NCBI GenBank assembly: GCA_024760905.1
Contig: CM045729.1
Span: forward strand, 58,313,580-58,377,579
Length of the DNA stretch: 64,000 nucleotides
Reading direction: 5' to 3'
DNA from: Plotosus lineatus
Taxonomy: Eukaryota; Chordata; Actinopteri; Siluriformes; Plotosidae
This document shows, piece by piece, positions 36,130 through 48,159 of the stretch (its first letter is position 1; each line of letters begins with the position of its first letter). The position numbers and the translations under genes were made by a program. The notes beneath the pieces were generated by a model. The model did no database searches, was not told the origin of the DNA, and saw only the letters and a program-made list of their open reading frames with translations.

Positions 36130-38995
36130 AGCGACCTTGACAGAACCATGTCACTAGGAGAACTAAAGTATCCAAAAGAGGAGCCATATCCAGGAGTGTC
36201 ATTTGACCTGTCAGACCTAGGTTTTGAAGAAATCAAGAAGGTAGTCAGAAGCGCAAGATCAAGCTGTGCTCCAGGACCATCAGGAACCACATACAAGATT
36301 TACAAGAACTGCCCAAAACGCCACTGTAAGCTTCTCTGCACCGTTTAGAAGAAGAAGCAGCTACCATCAGCATGGACCCTGGCAAAGGGCTGTTTTGGAC
36401 CAAAGGAACTCAACTCCAGAGGACTGGACTGGTTCAGGAAATCTCTCTACTGGACGTGGAAGGAAAGATTTTCTGGACCGTAGTAGCTAAAAGGCTGACC
36501 ATCTTTATCCTGACCTACAGGTACATCAACACTAATGTTCATAAAGGAGGCATTCCAGGCTACTCTGGATGCTTATAGTACACATTGTCAATAAGCCAGC
36601 TGATTAAGGAAGCTAAGAGTTACAAGATGGACTTATACCATATACGTGGCCTACCCAAGCATTCCCCATCTACTAATTCAGAAAGCACTAACAGCTTTGT
36701 TAGTGTTCCAACAGAGGTCGTGGAGCTGGTCATGAGTCATCTCACTAACATCAAGATGCAATTCACCGTGAACAACTTGATAACAGACTGGCAGAGACTA
36801 GAGAAGGGTATCATAGCAGGGTGTACAGTATCTGTAGTATTATTTGTGGCAGCCATAAGCATGCTGCTCAAGGCAGGACTTAATCAGTGCAGAGGACCCA
36901 TGGCATAGGATGGAACTAGCCATCTTGCAGAACCTTAATGGACAATGTCACCATCATGACCAAGTCATTAGCAGAAACCCGTTGGATTCTCAAAGCCCTT
37001 GGGGTGAGCTTGGCCAGAATGAAAAATTAAACCAACCAAGTCAAGGAGCTTTACAGTCAATAAAGTCAATCTTAGATCACATGTTTTCATCGTCCAAGAT
37101 GAAAAGATTACTACTATCCAGGAGAGCATAAAATGCCTAGGTAAATGCTTTAACCAGTCACTGGCAGACCTTAATAATGGCAGGGACGTCCAGAAAGTGC
37201 TAAAGAATTGGCTCCAAACAATAGATGGACGTCAACTACAGGTCCACTTCAAGGCATGGTGCTTCCAGTATGGAATAGTCCCAAGACTACAGTGTCCATT
37301 CCTGCTTTATGACATGGCCTCTACATAATCAATGGAACAATTGTGCAGTAGATTTTTCCGCAATTGGATGGGGGGCCCAACAAGCTACAGCACTGTAAAC
37401 CTCTACAGTAGGTCAGGTAAGCTCAGCCTACCTCTGTATTCTGTGGTTGAAGAATTCCAGACTTCAATAACTTGAGCCATTTCTACCCTGTGCCTATCCA
37501 GGGACAAAGTAGTGCATCAGGCATGTGAGGCTGTGAAGACTGGTAGAAAATGGGATACTCATAAGCAGTCCAAGTGGCAGAGGAAGACCTGCGACACCAA
37601 AAGTTAGCAGGAACAGTTCACGAAGGAAGATTGGGCCTCGGCAACTACAGTAGGCCCTCGTTTTTCACGATGGTTCGGTTCTGGCCCTTCTTGCAGATCA
37701 TGAAAATCTGCGAGTTATTGAAGGCGGCTTTAAAACCTTATGTATGAAATTACATGTGCTAAAATATGCTTCTTCAAACACATTCTACAGACAGTCTTAC
37801 TCATTATAACAGTAATAATGCAGTAAAATGTAGTAATGATTAAGTAAAAACTTTTTAATTTTCTACTGTGATAATATTTATTAATGAATTAGGCTCCTTA
37901 CCAGAAACTAGAGAAGATGCAGGGCATTTGAGTGGCATCATAGGGCTTAAATAATAATTAAAAACACACTAAAAAAATGTGAATTCACAATTTAAGCAAT
38001 CAGATTGATCAATTTTGTGTGAAAGAGAAAAAAGATGTGTACGCATCATCTGCAACTAATCAGCAAAAGGGAGAAACAAAAGCTCACAGTCATTGGCTAA
38101 ATTTGAACCACGTGCCAGTAACTTCCGTGTTTTCAGCTAATCCGAGAGTATAATAATAATGTACAAAAATGTAGTAATGATTGAGTAAAAACTTTTTCAT
38201 TTTGCTCTGTGATAATATTTATTAATAAATAAAGCCCTTAGGCTCCTTACCAGAAGCTAGAGAAGATGCAGGGCATTTGAGTGGCATCATAGGGCTTAAA
38301 TAATAATTAAAACACACTAAAAGATTTCTACTTCACAATTCAGGCAATCACATGCTCCCTGAATCACATTCTGACAGCATGTCCTAAGGCTCTAAGAGAA
38401 GGGAGGTATAGATGGAGACACGACAACGTTCTTAGAGAGATTGCCACAGTAGTGGACCAATACAGAATGGAAGTCAACTGTCAGAGTAAACAGGTCATAT
38501 CACAGCCCATACAGTTCCTGAAAGAAGGAGAGAAGGCCAAGCCTGGAAAGTTTACAAAATTAAGCTCAGTCTTGCCTGCAGCATCTGACTGGCAGCTTGA
38601 GCATGTGCAGAGGAAGCTCAGATTACCAGAAGAGATAGCAGTTACTTCATTGCATCTAGATATGTTGCTACTGTCGCGAGAACTAAAAGCCATCCACATA
38701 GTAGAGCTCATAGTCCCGTGGGAAGATAGACTTGAAATTTCACATGAGCTGAAAGCAGCAAAATACCAGGACTTCGTAGATGAAACACACATGAAAGGGT
38801 GGATAGAAGGCCTGTTGTTTGGATACAGGGGTTTTCTTTCAACCACCACAAGAAACTTCCTGCGCAAATACGATTTCTGCCGACCACCACGAAGAAGGCA
38901 ATAAAGTCAATCAGTGCTTCAGCGAAGTCAAGTTTGAAGTGGCTGTGGATAAAGAGGAATGAGAGTTGGAGCGCAGCCAGTCATAACCCAGGAGA
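36130..38995 (+). mobile_element. Non-LTR retrotransposon, tentatively R2/Hero-like, decayed, split by a MITE
   Basis: Frames encode an RT-region piece (DWQRLEKGIIAGCTVSVVLF), a thumb-region piece (LGKCFNQSLADLNNGRD, then LPLYSVVEEF) and, after an insertion at 37649-38354, the C-terminal part (ASDWQLEHVQRKLRLPEEIA, LLLSRELKAIHIVELIVPWE, KGWIEGLLFGYRGF). The same order occurs in the antisense relative at 53600-55490. A CCHC region known from that relative precedes the C-terminal part. I think this belongs with restriction-like-endonuclease LINEs, from memory of fish sequences. Many stops are present. Confidence 0.65.
37649..38354 (+). mobile_element. Tigger-like MITE inserted in the R2/Hero-like LINE, with internal duplication
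   Basis: The left end CAGTAGGCCCTCGTTTTTCA follows TA. The related LINE copy at 54800-54840 reads through this point without it. Inside, about 190 bp (37808-37999) is repeated at 38158-38350; both copies contain GATGCAGGGCATTTGAGTGG. No clear right terminus is visible, so the right boundary is approximate. Confidence 0.65.
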
Positions 38996-39550
38996 GTAGA
39001 GTGCGGTTGCACCTACCTCAGTAGACCATTACAGACACTGTCCGAAGCCAGTCTGCAGGTGAAGACAGTTATCGTCTTTGTTGCCCTACTCAGGCGAAGC
39101 ATTCAGGTTAAGGGGTGAAACGCTGATGACCCTTAGATATTAGTACATGTTGATGATGCAGACTAGGCAAACACAAGATACAACAACCACCAAGCTGCAA
39201 ACAGCACATACACGCTCATCAAGTTTTGTGTAGCTCAGCATCCTGGATGTTATCAAACTTTGTGTGATGCTATTAGTCCTTGGATGCACATATACACAAT
39301 TTTTGTAGTGAGATAACATGAACTTGTTAAAAGGTTAATTAAAAGTGTATGAAGGGGATGTCAACATGCAGTTGGATTCTGCATAATAACGTACCTCTGG
39401 TAAAAACTGATGTGGTAGGGCTTTTAAAGGAGATTTCTCTGGCAGTGTGTATTATGCCATTCCCTCCCTCGTTCCGGGCCAAACTCAAGGTAATTAGCAG
39501 CTCAGCATGGAAAATCATGAGGACAGCCATGATAAAGGGAATGCCATGAC

Positions 39551-39798
39551 CGGGGATTTAGTTCCGTTGGTAGAGCGTCTGCTTTATCCTCCAGAAAGTC
39601 GGAGTTCGAATCCGGCCGCGTCATACCATAAGACATTAAAATTTGGTAGTTGTTGCTTCCTGCTTGGTGCTCAGCATCAAAAGATAGAACAACGCAATAA
39701 CTGGTGTTGCACAGTGGTGAGAGATGCCCAGAGCACAAAAGACCAGATTTCATGTATGTAATGTACTTTGACAATAAAGAGTTATTGTCAATAAATAC
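39551..39798 (+). repeat. tRNA-derived SINE of a second type
   Basis: The head has A-box-like GTTCCGTTGGTAGAGCGTC and B-box GGAGTTCGAATCCGG. The anticodon arm does not pair properly. The body reads TTGTTGCTTCCTGCTTGGTG, and the end is A-rich (GACAATAAAGAGTTATTGTC). Directly after it begins the LINE at 39803. Confidence 0.75.
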
Positions 39799-39802
39799 TC
39801 TT

Positions 39803-42800
39803 TCATGGACCACCACCTTTCTACGGTGAAAGAGCTTGTGTGCTTCAATGACCCCAAGAGCTATGTTGGATGGAGCTTAAGCTTCTGGTAGGGCCACCCA
39901 TGCCAAACAGGTCGACGGGTAGGAGCCAAACAAAGAGCAGTCCACTGATCCTCCAGGTTGGGGGTTGGGCACAGGGCTAACAACCCTGTCCATTAAAAAA
40001 AAACGTTTGTTACAGAAACCTACACTAGAGTATCCAACATTGATGGCAACGGTAATCAGGCACACCAGGCAACTGGACTGATGACGGACGACAGCCAAAC
40101 TCGAGAGTGAGCTGGCGCCCTGATGGTGGATTTACTGAAGCTGAAGCAGAAGCTGAGGGTAGGATGATGGTATGTCCAAACCCTGTACCAGACTGGCAAG
40201 ATGCCCGGCTAGTCAAAGAGTTTGACAACTACAACTTGGGCATCTTGAGAATCAGCGAAATCAGATGGACCGGAGCTGGAAAAAGGAGACTGGCGTCCGG
40301 ACACATCATAATCTTCTCGGGATGATCAGATGACCAACACTCAGAGGGTTTAGGACTACTTCTCAAAAGAAAGACCGAAAAGACATTGACAGAATGGAAA
40401 CCTTTTGGACAAAGACTTTTGAAAGCAAGATTCCACTCCCAAGTACACCAAGGTGACAGTGCTAATCTGCTACTCACCAACTGAAGATGCAGATGCAGAA
40501 GTCAAGGATGCATTTTATGATCAGCTCCAAACAGCCAATGAGTGCATCCACGCACATGACATGGTACTCATCCTCGGAGATTTGAATGCAAAGGTGGGCA
40601 GTGACAACACCGGAAGGAAGCATCTTATGGGCAGGCATGGAACTGGTACCATCAAGAATAATGGAGACAAACTAGTAGACTTCTGTGAAGAGAACAACCT
40701 GTTGATAGGAGGCACCCTCTTCCAGCTCAAACACATTCACAAAACAATGTGGGCGTCACCAGACAGGACCACTTAAAAATCAGATGGATTGTATCATCAT
40801 CAATCGAAGGTGGAGGAGCTCTCTTCAGGATGTCAGAGCCTACAGAGGAGCAGACGTCGCTAGTGACCACACCCTTGTGTTGGCCATCGTTTCCTTAAAG
40901 TTGCATCGATCACGAAGAAGCCAGGCACGGCAGCAGAGGTTAGACGCTGACAGGCTGAATGAGATGCTCACAAAACAAGCCTTTGCAGTGGAAGTGAGGA
41001 ACAGATTTCAGGCACTAGAGGAAAAACGGGAGATGACAACTTCAATCAGGCACTTTGGGAAGCCGAGAAAAAGTACTAGGCTTTCAACAAAAAAGAAGGA
41101 AGAGTGGATTAAACAAGAAACCTGGGAAAAGATAGATGAGAGAAAGTCAACCAAACAGAAGATCAACAACACCGGATCAGAACACCTGAAAGAGCAGCAC
41201 AGAAGAAAATATATAGAACTGAACAAAGAAGTTAAGAAAATGACAAGATCTGACAAGAAGGACTACATCGAGAAACTGGCAGATCAGGCAGAAGAGGCAG
41301 CAGGTAGAGGTGATCTAAAGATGCTGTACAGGATCAACAAGCAGCTGAACAATGGGTTCAAGAACAATGATGTGCCAGTGAAAGATAAGAATGGAAAGGT
41401 TGTAAAGGGAGAGGCAAAAAAACTTCTGCGGTGGAGGGAACATTTCTGGTCAGTTTTGAACAGACCGGACCCCCCTCAGCTAGCAGACATTCAGCTGGCA
41501 GATATAGTTCTTGACATCTGCACTGATCCACCGAGCTTGGAAGGAGTAAAAACAGCAATTAAGGCAATGAAAAGCAGCAAAGCAACAGGGTCAGATGGGG
41601 TAACAGCAGAGATGTTGAAGGCAGATGTAAATGTGACTGCTCCCATTCTGACAGGGATCTTCAGTCAGGTTTGGAAAGAAGGTCAGATCCCTGAATCATG
41701 GAAAACTGGTCTCATCTTCAAGCTGCCTAAAAAGGGAGATCTTGGAGATTGCAATAACTGGATGCGGCATAACACTTCTTTCTCTCACCAGCAAACTCTT
41801 CAGAAAGATTGTGCTAACAAGACTGATGACAGCACTTGCGAAAGACCTCCGACCACAACAAGCAGGTTTCCGCCGTGTGCGATCCTGCTCAGAGCACATC
41901 TTTACTCTGTGCCAGATTCAAGAACAGAGCAATGAGTGGAACACGTCGCTGTACATCAATTTCATCGACTTGGAAAAGGCGTTTGACAGCATCCACCGAG
42001 AATCCTTATGGAAGATTATGAGGCATTATGAAGTCCCTACAAAACTTGTCCAGGTTGTTGAAATGCTATATAGTGACCTCAAATCCCAGGTGATTAGTGA
42101 CATAGAGCTCACAGACACCGTCAATGTCAGCACGGGAGTGAAACAGGGCTGTATCCTATCGCCATTCCTCTTCATCATGGCCATGTACTGGAGAATTCCA
42201 CGGATAGAGAGCAGCGAGGAATCAAATGAACCATGACAATGACAACAACAACAACAACGCTGGAAGATCGGGACTTTGCAGATGTTATTGCCCTATTGTC
42301 ACACCACCACCAAGACATGCGAGGAGAAGACAGATGCCATGGCAAAAACAGCTGGAAACCTTGGTTTGAAAGTCAGCACCAAGAAGACCAAGAGCATGAA
42401 AATGAATGCCAAATGCAAAGACAGCATCAAACTTAATGGGGATGAGATCGAAGAAGTAAATGATTTCACCTATCTTGGATCCAAGATGTCAAACACAGGT
42501 GATGGGGAGGTGGAGATCCAGGCTTTCGCCTCACTCAGGAGCACATGGAAGGCAGGGAACATTCGCCTGAAGACCAAGTTAAAAAATTTTCAATCAAATG
42601 TGATTAGCATCCTCCTTTCTTGATCATGGAAAATGACAAAAACCATCAAAAACAAACTTGATGTCTTCCAGAACCGATGCCTTAGATGCATTCTACGCAT
42701 CTATCGGCCAAATACAATCAGTAATGAAAAACTCCACCGAAGAACAGAAACTGAACACATCTCCATGCAAGTTAATCGAAGACGTTGGCAATGGATAGGA

Positions 42801-42870
42801 CATGTGCTCCGCCATCAGACAGATTGGCTAGTGGTAAGGCTAACATTGGATAGGATGGCTAGTGGTACAT
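39803..42870 (+). mobile_element. APE-type LINE, nearly full length, frameshifted
   Basis: The 5' region (39803-40025) is followed by endonuclease frames: NYNLGILRISEIRWTGAGKR, LICYSPTEDADAEVKDAFYD, HDMVLILGDLNAKVGSDNTG and GADVASDHTLVLAIVSLKL with the SDH box. A linker frame (40784-41935) runs into RT block 1 (KAMKSSKATGSDGVTAEMLK), then SLYINFIDLEKAFDSIHRES and GVKQGCILSPFLFIMAMYW. The catalytic box reads FADV instead of FADD. The C-terminal part reads INNRCLRCILRIYRPNTISN-like and RRRWQWIGHVLRH. At least three frameshifts are present. The clade is not certain. Confidence 0.8.
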
Positions 42871-42872
42871 AG

Positions 42873-44640
42873 TGAAAAGTGTGTGGATTTCTTGTCGCTT
42901 GGAATGCTGCCGAAAACAAGTTTTACAAAGAGACACAGGCGATTTTTAAACCAGAGATAGTGCACAAGTCAGCTTGCACCATTCACATGTAGTAGATACT
43001 AATAAGAAGTTAGTTATTGAGTGATAGGAAAGTATGATTATACAGAAATATTCAGATCGAGAGGATTTTATCACCCTCCAGGAATCTCACTTCCTTTTCT
43101 TTTATATAATCGTTACTGCATACTTATTCATTCATTCATTGCACATTGAATGACTCCACTCTGCCATTTTAGCATGTTAGAGTCATCAGAAATTTCAATA
43201 TTGGCTACATCAGCTATGACTGTATTCATGTTATAATCCTTACAGTTAGTATAAAATCAATCAAAGGTATTTTCAGCAGAAGATAAGCAAAAGTTTCTCA
43301 CTGTGCACTAGAATATTTTTGGAGGATTCTCAAAACCCCTACTTATTTATAAAATTGCTTTTTTTATATAGTTGTTAAAGGCATATTATTAAAACTGTGG
43401 CCTTTGCTTGAGCTTTCTAGTAATTTGGATTTGCTGGCAGGCATTTTGATGATGTGCTTACAAAATTTCATAGCTGTGGGATTGAGAGATTTTACAGGTT
43501 AAAAATGGCTTAAAAACTCTCTTTCAAAGTAAAATAAATTCCAAAGGTGAAATGACATCAAACTTGCAAAATTAATTCGAATGTTTTTTGGAAAAAAGTT
43601 TGAACAATATCTGAAATAGTGTATCGACACATTTCCCAAATGTTCTTTGATCTGACACAGAATGAGACTAATGACAAAAAGATTTTGAACCAAAAGTATT
43701 AGTCCTAGACTCTGGGATTGCATATGCATGAAGCACAACAGCATGCCACCCAATCTAGGTGAGAAACATAATTCAAATATGATTTAAAACAATCTGTAAA
43801 AAATGAGAAATGTAAAAATTAGCATGTGATTGTTATTTATATCAGATGTTTAATTCAATTTTAAGGTTTACTTGGATGGAACGTTTTACAACTGACATTG
43901 TTAAAAACAGCTTTACACAGTAACAGCAATTTAAACATTTTTCTACAACCCCTACACATTCTGAATGACAAAGCAGTGCAAGGAAAAATGCAAAAATGCA
44001 AAAAATGCAAAAATGCAAAGCAGTGGCAAGGAAAAATTTCTTCAATTGACATGATGAAGAAACCTTGATAGGAACCACACCCAAAAGGGAAACGCATCCT
44101 TATTTGGGTGAAACCAGAAAAATACCCACCATATCAGAAAACATCCTTACAGTCCAACATGTAGTCTGGTTGGTTATGCCATAACTGTAATACCTAAATA
44201 ACTGTGGAAAAAGAGTTTATATCACCAGCAGTGAAAAGTCATCTTCACAGTCTTTGAGTGCACATTTAAGTCCACATACATATTCTTCAGCATGAGCAAG
44301 GGGCTTCCAAAATTGGAACTCCAGCCATCAGCAGCACACCAGGAGAGACCGCAAGACTCAGAATGCAGGAGATATGCCTGTTATCCTTGCAAAAAACTTG
44401 GATTATGGCTGTAGTACTATGGATGTGCCTGTTAACCTTGCAAAAACGAGGTAACCTTGACCTAAGTTTTCAGGGTCACATAGGTCAAAGTAAATAAAAA
44501 TTTACATGCGCTCCAGCATAGTGAAATATTAATATAGTTCCTATTACTTTGTCATTTGTTACAACATGCCACACCCTACCAGCCTATTGAAATTGGATGA
44601 CAGAATGATTTCAAATCTTACTGGGTGTACTATCTTCAAT
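42873..44640. other. Unassigned intergenic stretch with ATGCAAAA repeats
   Basis: AT-rich spacer with no supported coding exon. At 43985-44020 the unit ATGCAAAA/ATGCAAAAA is repeated four times. Confidence 0.5.
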
Positions 44641-44644
44641 AGAA

Positions 44645-44863
44645 TCACACCATATGTACTACCCTTTTTTTTCTCCCTACGTGCATCAGTAATCCTTCAG
44701 CATCCATAACATCTTGCCAGTTAATTGGTTGTCTTTCCTTGGACCACCTTTGACATTTATCTCCTACTGCATACCAGCAACAGCCCACAAGACCTGCTGT
44801 TTTGGAGATGTATTCACTTGGATGTTTATCAACCACAATGTGACCCTTATTGAAGTTATTCAT
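44645..44863 (-). pseudogene. Possible Tc1/Tc3-like transposase N-terminal (HTH) fragment
   Basis: The minus-strand frame reads ISKTAGLVGCCWYAVGDKCQ then RWSKERQPINWQD, which resembles the first helix-turn-helix region of some fish Tc1-type transposases (ISxTAxLxGxS...WS pattern). No catalytic domain or inverted repeats were found nearby. Weak call. Confidence 0.4.
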
Positions 44864-44869
44864 TTTTGT

Positions 44870-45784
44870 AGCGCATTATTGTTGCTTCAAGCACATTAAC
44901 AGTTCATATCTTGCATAATACATCCCAAATCCTACTCATTAAAAGGTGCCACTGTAATGGGATAGTTTAACTATTTTTGCACCAAAAGCTAGGAATAATA
45001 ATTTTTGCAACATCGCCTGAACCTGGTTTGTACTTTATAATTGTTTAAGCAGCAGAATATGAGGTCAATGCATATGGTTTGGGTAGTGGTGAGGCTGTGA
45101 GCAGAGAAGAGAAACTCACTGCTTTAACATAACTTAGATGTAGAAGTTAATGAATGGTTAATGATTAATTCACCATCTGAATCTGCTTTCAGAGCCAAGA
45201 AGCATCAAGGTGAGCATTTGTACTGATTTCTGAGGAAGCGACACCCAGCCTTCGGTGGTTGTTTTTAGCCCTTTGTGGTTGTTTTTGTGTGGCTAAAGCA
45301 GCTCCCAATATTTTTGTTACACTTAAAATGCACCAGTCAGAGTGATTTTTCTGCATAATGTTTAAAAAGGTCTATGCTGAAGCTTCCACTAGTTTGATCC
45401 GGCCTGTTCTGACTGTTCTATGTATTATAGAAGAATCTTAGAGAGTTTGCCTCAGAAAGTTCAGTGGCTTTATACAAGCTTTCCAGGACGTCACAGGTGA
45501 AGGGATTTTTATTAAGTGTTGGTTGCGTTTATCCAGATTTGCTTTCATGCTTTTAAAAATGAGTTGAAAGCTTCATTGGCTTAAAGGAATTTTTGACTGC
45601 CCGAGAAAGAAAACTGGTGTTGTTTGATTTTCCTCAAAGTTAGTTACTATACAAGCTCAGCTACACCTTTTTGAAAATTTCCTTAAATTCTTGTTCACCT
45701 CTTTGAATTTTGTCTGGCTGTGTAAACAACTCAAAAGTAAACAATAGACAGAAATTTTAATATTTAAGGACAGACATGTAATTA
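44870..45784. other. Unassigned intergenic stretch
   Basis: AT-rich spacer between the LINE block and the SINE at 45785. No gene, RNA or repeat is recognised. Confidence 0.4.
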
Positions 45785-46145
45785 GTAGGTGGTGGTCTAG
45801 TGGTATAGGGCGCTGGATCGCTGAGCCAAAGGTTGGGGGTTCGAGTCCCACTCTCCACAAGGTTGTTATTGCCCCCCCCCCCCCCCCACCCAGTGCAGCT
45901 AACTGGGTTATCAAAGGCGGGCCATGTCTCTCACTGTCTATGGTGAGAGGCATGTAAAAGAACCATTGCTGACTTTCGTAAAGAGTAGCTGCAAAGCCGT
46001 CAGTGTGTTTCTGTCCCTTGCTAAAAAGGGTTGTGACAGGAAGGGCATCTGACATAAAAACCTCTGCCAAATCAAACATGCGAATCAGATGATTCGCTGT
46101 GGCGACTCCCGAGTAAAAAGGGAAAAAGCTGAAAGGAAGACAAAA
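45785..46145 (+). repeat. tRNA-derived SINE, complete, with an RTE-like 3' tail
   Basis: The head has GGTGGTCTAGTGGTATAGGG (A box) and GGGGGTTCGAGTCCCAC (B box). The body has TAACTGGGTTATCAAAGGC and ACTTTCGTAAAGAGTAGC. The tail GATTCGCTGTGGCGACTCCC then GGGAAAAAGC resembles the end of the RTE-like LINEs in this window. Confidence 0.85.
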
Positions 46146-46472
46146 GTAGCAGTTTGTTGATACTGATATTGTTTTGAAGCCCATTTACATTTTGAATTAA
46201 GTGGGGGTTTTGTTTAAATAAAAACATTGTTTCTTTGTATTTTTGGTGTAGTATTTTGTTGAAATTCTAAGATATCAGCCTGACTGACCACAAATTTCAA
46301 ATGTCTCCGCCAGTTTAATTCTAGTAAATACTAATTAGTGTTTTTTACTTGACATAGCTGCTAAATAGCTATGGCTAAAAAGGTGTAATTGGTGTGTTCC
46401 TGGTATGCAGTGGTAATAACAGCAAAGCTGATAAATGTATAAATCAAAATAAAGTAGTTTGGAATAAAATGC

Positions 46473-46497
46473 TTTATTTAAATGAGCAATATTTATT
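46473..46497 (-). terminator. Candidate P2RY8 polyadenylation signals
   Basis: Two AATAAA hexamers on the minus strand (46473-46478 and 46492-46497) lie about 620-640 bp beyond the P2RY8 stop codon, implying a 3' UTR of about 0.6 kb. Confidence 0.55.
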
Positions 46498-47116
46498 GTG
46501 AAGCCGCCATTTTTGCATGATGCTACAGCATACAGAGTATCAAATAATCAGTAGGCAATGCTCTCTTGAAACACATTTGTAAACATAAAATATTGAACAG
46601 TAAAAAGAAAATTAATTAAAGAGAATAAACAAATCTTGCTAGAATATATTAGTAAGTTACTATATTAATTCCAGAGATCCTCAAAAGTCCATATTAATCC
46701 ATTCATAGTCATGGAGCTGTGCGGTACAAAACATTTATATAAAGGATAAACTACCAAATAATTTCAATATACAGTAGTTAGTTCAGTGGCAGTCACCTTG
46801 TATAAAAATTGACTCCAGAGAATGAGTAGAAAATATGCATATGCTACAAAGACATATAGACAACACACTGTTTTTAAATATTAGACATAGCTGCATGGTT
46901 AGTAATCTATTTACAATGAGGAAGGAACGATCACAGTACGACTGAGGATTTCATTACACCACATGAGCATGCTGGCTTCCTCTTCATGTCAAAAATTTAA
47001 AAAGCCCTGAAAATTGAACAAAAACTTGACAGGTAAAATGGGTGCAAATTCATACATGCAGATTAAAATTATAAACCTTGAGTTGGCCAAAGCTATTGGC
47101 TCTGTAAGTTTATCAT

Positions 47117-48130
47117 TTATGTTTCTGGTTTAGCATCACGAGCTGAATGGAAACTTTCTCTGCGTACTTCACTCATTTCCATGTCCATCGTGCTGATGTT
47201 TTGCAGCCTCAACATCTGTCTTATTTTTCGACGGAAATCCTTCGAAGCTAAATAGTAAATGAATGGATCCAAACAGCTGTTGATGCAGCTAAATGACAGA
47301 GACAGCTTGTAATAAATGTAGAGAGATTTTCCATAGTAAAGTTTCACAATAGTGTGAGCCAAGAGTAATATGTTGTTGGGTGTGAAACAGAAAATAAACA
47401 CAAACATGACAATAAAAGCCAGGCGCACTGCACGCCCCTTCTGAACACTATTGGATTTTTTGATGAGAACACAGATGATCCTGATGTAACAGTACACTGT
47501 TATGATGAACGGAAGCAGGAAAAGAAAGACAAACATGGAAAATAGGAAGGCCACCCACTCTGTGAACGATGGGAGCATGTCCTTCTTTAGAATGTCAAAG
47601 CAGGTGGTGATGTTGAGCTCTCGCACATGAAATGTCAGATCTGTCTTCTCCAGTGGGCTGAGAACTGCAAGAACTATACCCCACATAATTATGCATACAA
47701 AAATTGCATTCTTGGTTTTTATATATGACCGTTTGAATTGCATAGGTTTTACAATACCCATGTAGCGGTCAACGCTGATGGCCATCATTGTCAGAATGGA
47801 ACAGTACATGTTAACAAAGAAGGTAACTGTGAGTATGTTGCACATTCTTGAGCCTAGAGTCCAGTCATAGCCTTGAACATGGTAAATTATTTGGAAAGGG
47901 AGTGCCAAGCCAAGTGCCAGGTCAGTGATGGTGAGATTGATCATAAAGATGATCGAAGGGGTCTTTGGGGAGGTGCGGAACAACAGCAGCCACATGGAAA
48001 GGCCATTCCCACTGAGGTTCAGCAGGATCACAATGACATAGATGGCTGACGCAAAATTCCTGGTCCATTTGGTTTGAAGTACAGACAGGGTTATATTATC
48101 TATAGTGCTGCTGTTAACACTCTGTGACAT
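47117..48130 (-). CDS. P2RY8: P2Y purinoceptor 8-like class A GPCR, complete single coding exon, 337 aa
   Basis: This is a seven-transmembrane rhodopsin-family receptor of the plasma membrane. N-glycosylation sites NSS and NIT are at residues 6 and 12. TM1 has GNGLSMWLL; TM2 has FMINLTITDLALGLALPFQI; the conserved Cys97 tops TM3; DRY is at 121-123. TM6 reads IFCFTPNN and TM7 ends with DPFIYYLAS. The C-tail is short and basic/serine-rich. Internal matches to human P2RY8 (about 359 aa) include SPLEKTDLTF, ITCFDILK and VKLYYGKSLY. In mammals it couples to G-alpha-13, confines B cells to germinal centres and responds to S-geranylgeranyl-glutathione. A splice acceptor (CAG at 48154-48152) lies 21 bp before the ATG, so 5' non-coding exons probably exist upstream. 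The C-terminus is somewhat shorter than in human. Confidence 0.93.
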   Translation of the reverse strand: MSQSVNSSTIDNITLSVLQTKWTRNFASAIYVIVILLNLSGNGLSMWLLLFRTSPKTPSIIFMINLTITDLALGLALPFQIIYHVQGYDWTLGSRMCNILTVTFFVNMYCSILTMMAISVDRYMGIVKPMQFKRSYIKTKNAIFVCIIMWGIVLAVLSPLEKTDLTFHVRELNITTCFDILKKDMLPSFTEWVAFLFSMFVFLFLLPFIITVYCYIRIICVLIKKSNSVQKGRAVRLAFIVMFVFIFCFTPNNILLLAHTIVKLYYGKSLYIYYKLSLSFSCINSCLDPFIYYLASKDFRRKIRQMLRLQNISTMDMEMSEVRRESFHSARDAKPET

Positions 48131-48159
48131 GTTTGAGGCTGTTTATCTTTCCTGCACAG

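Noticed and set aside
39551..39625. Possible tRNA gene
   Set aside because: A and B boxes are present, but the anticodon stem is mispaired, and a SINE body and A-rich end follow. It is a SINE head.
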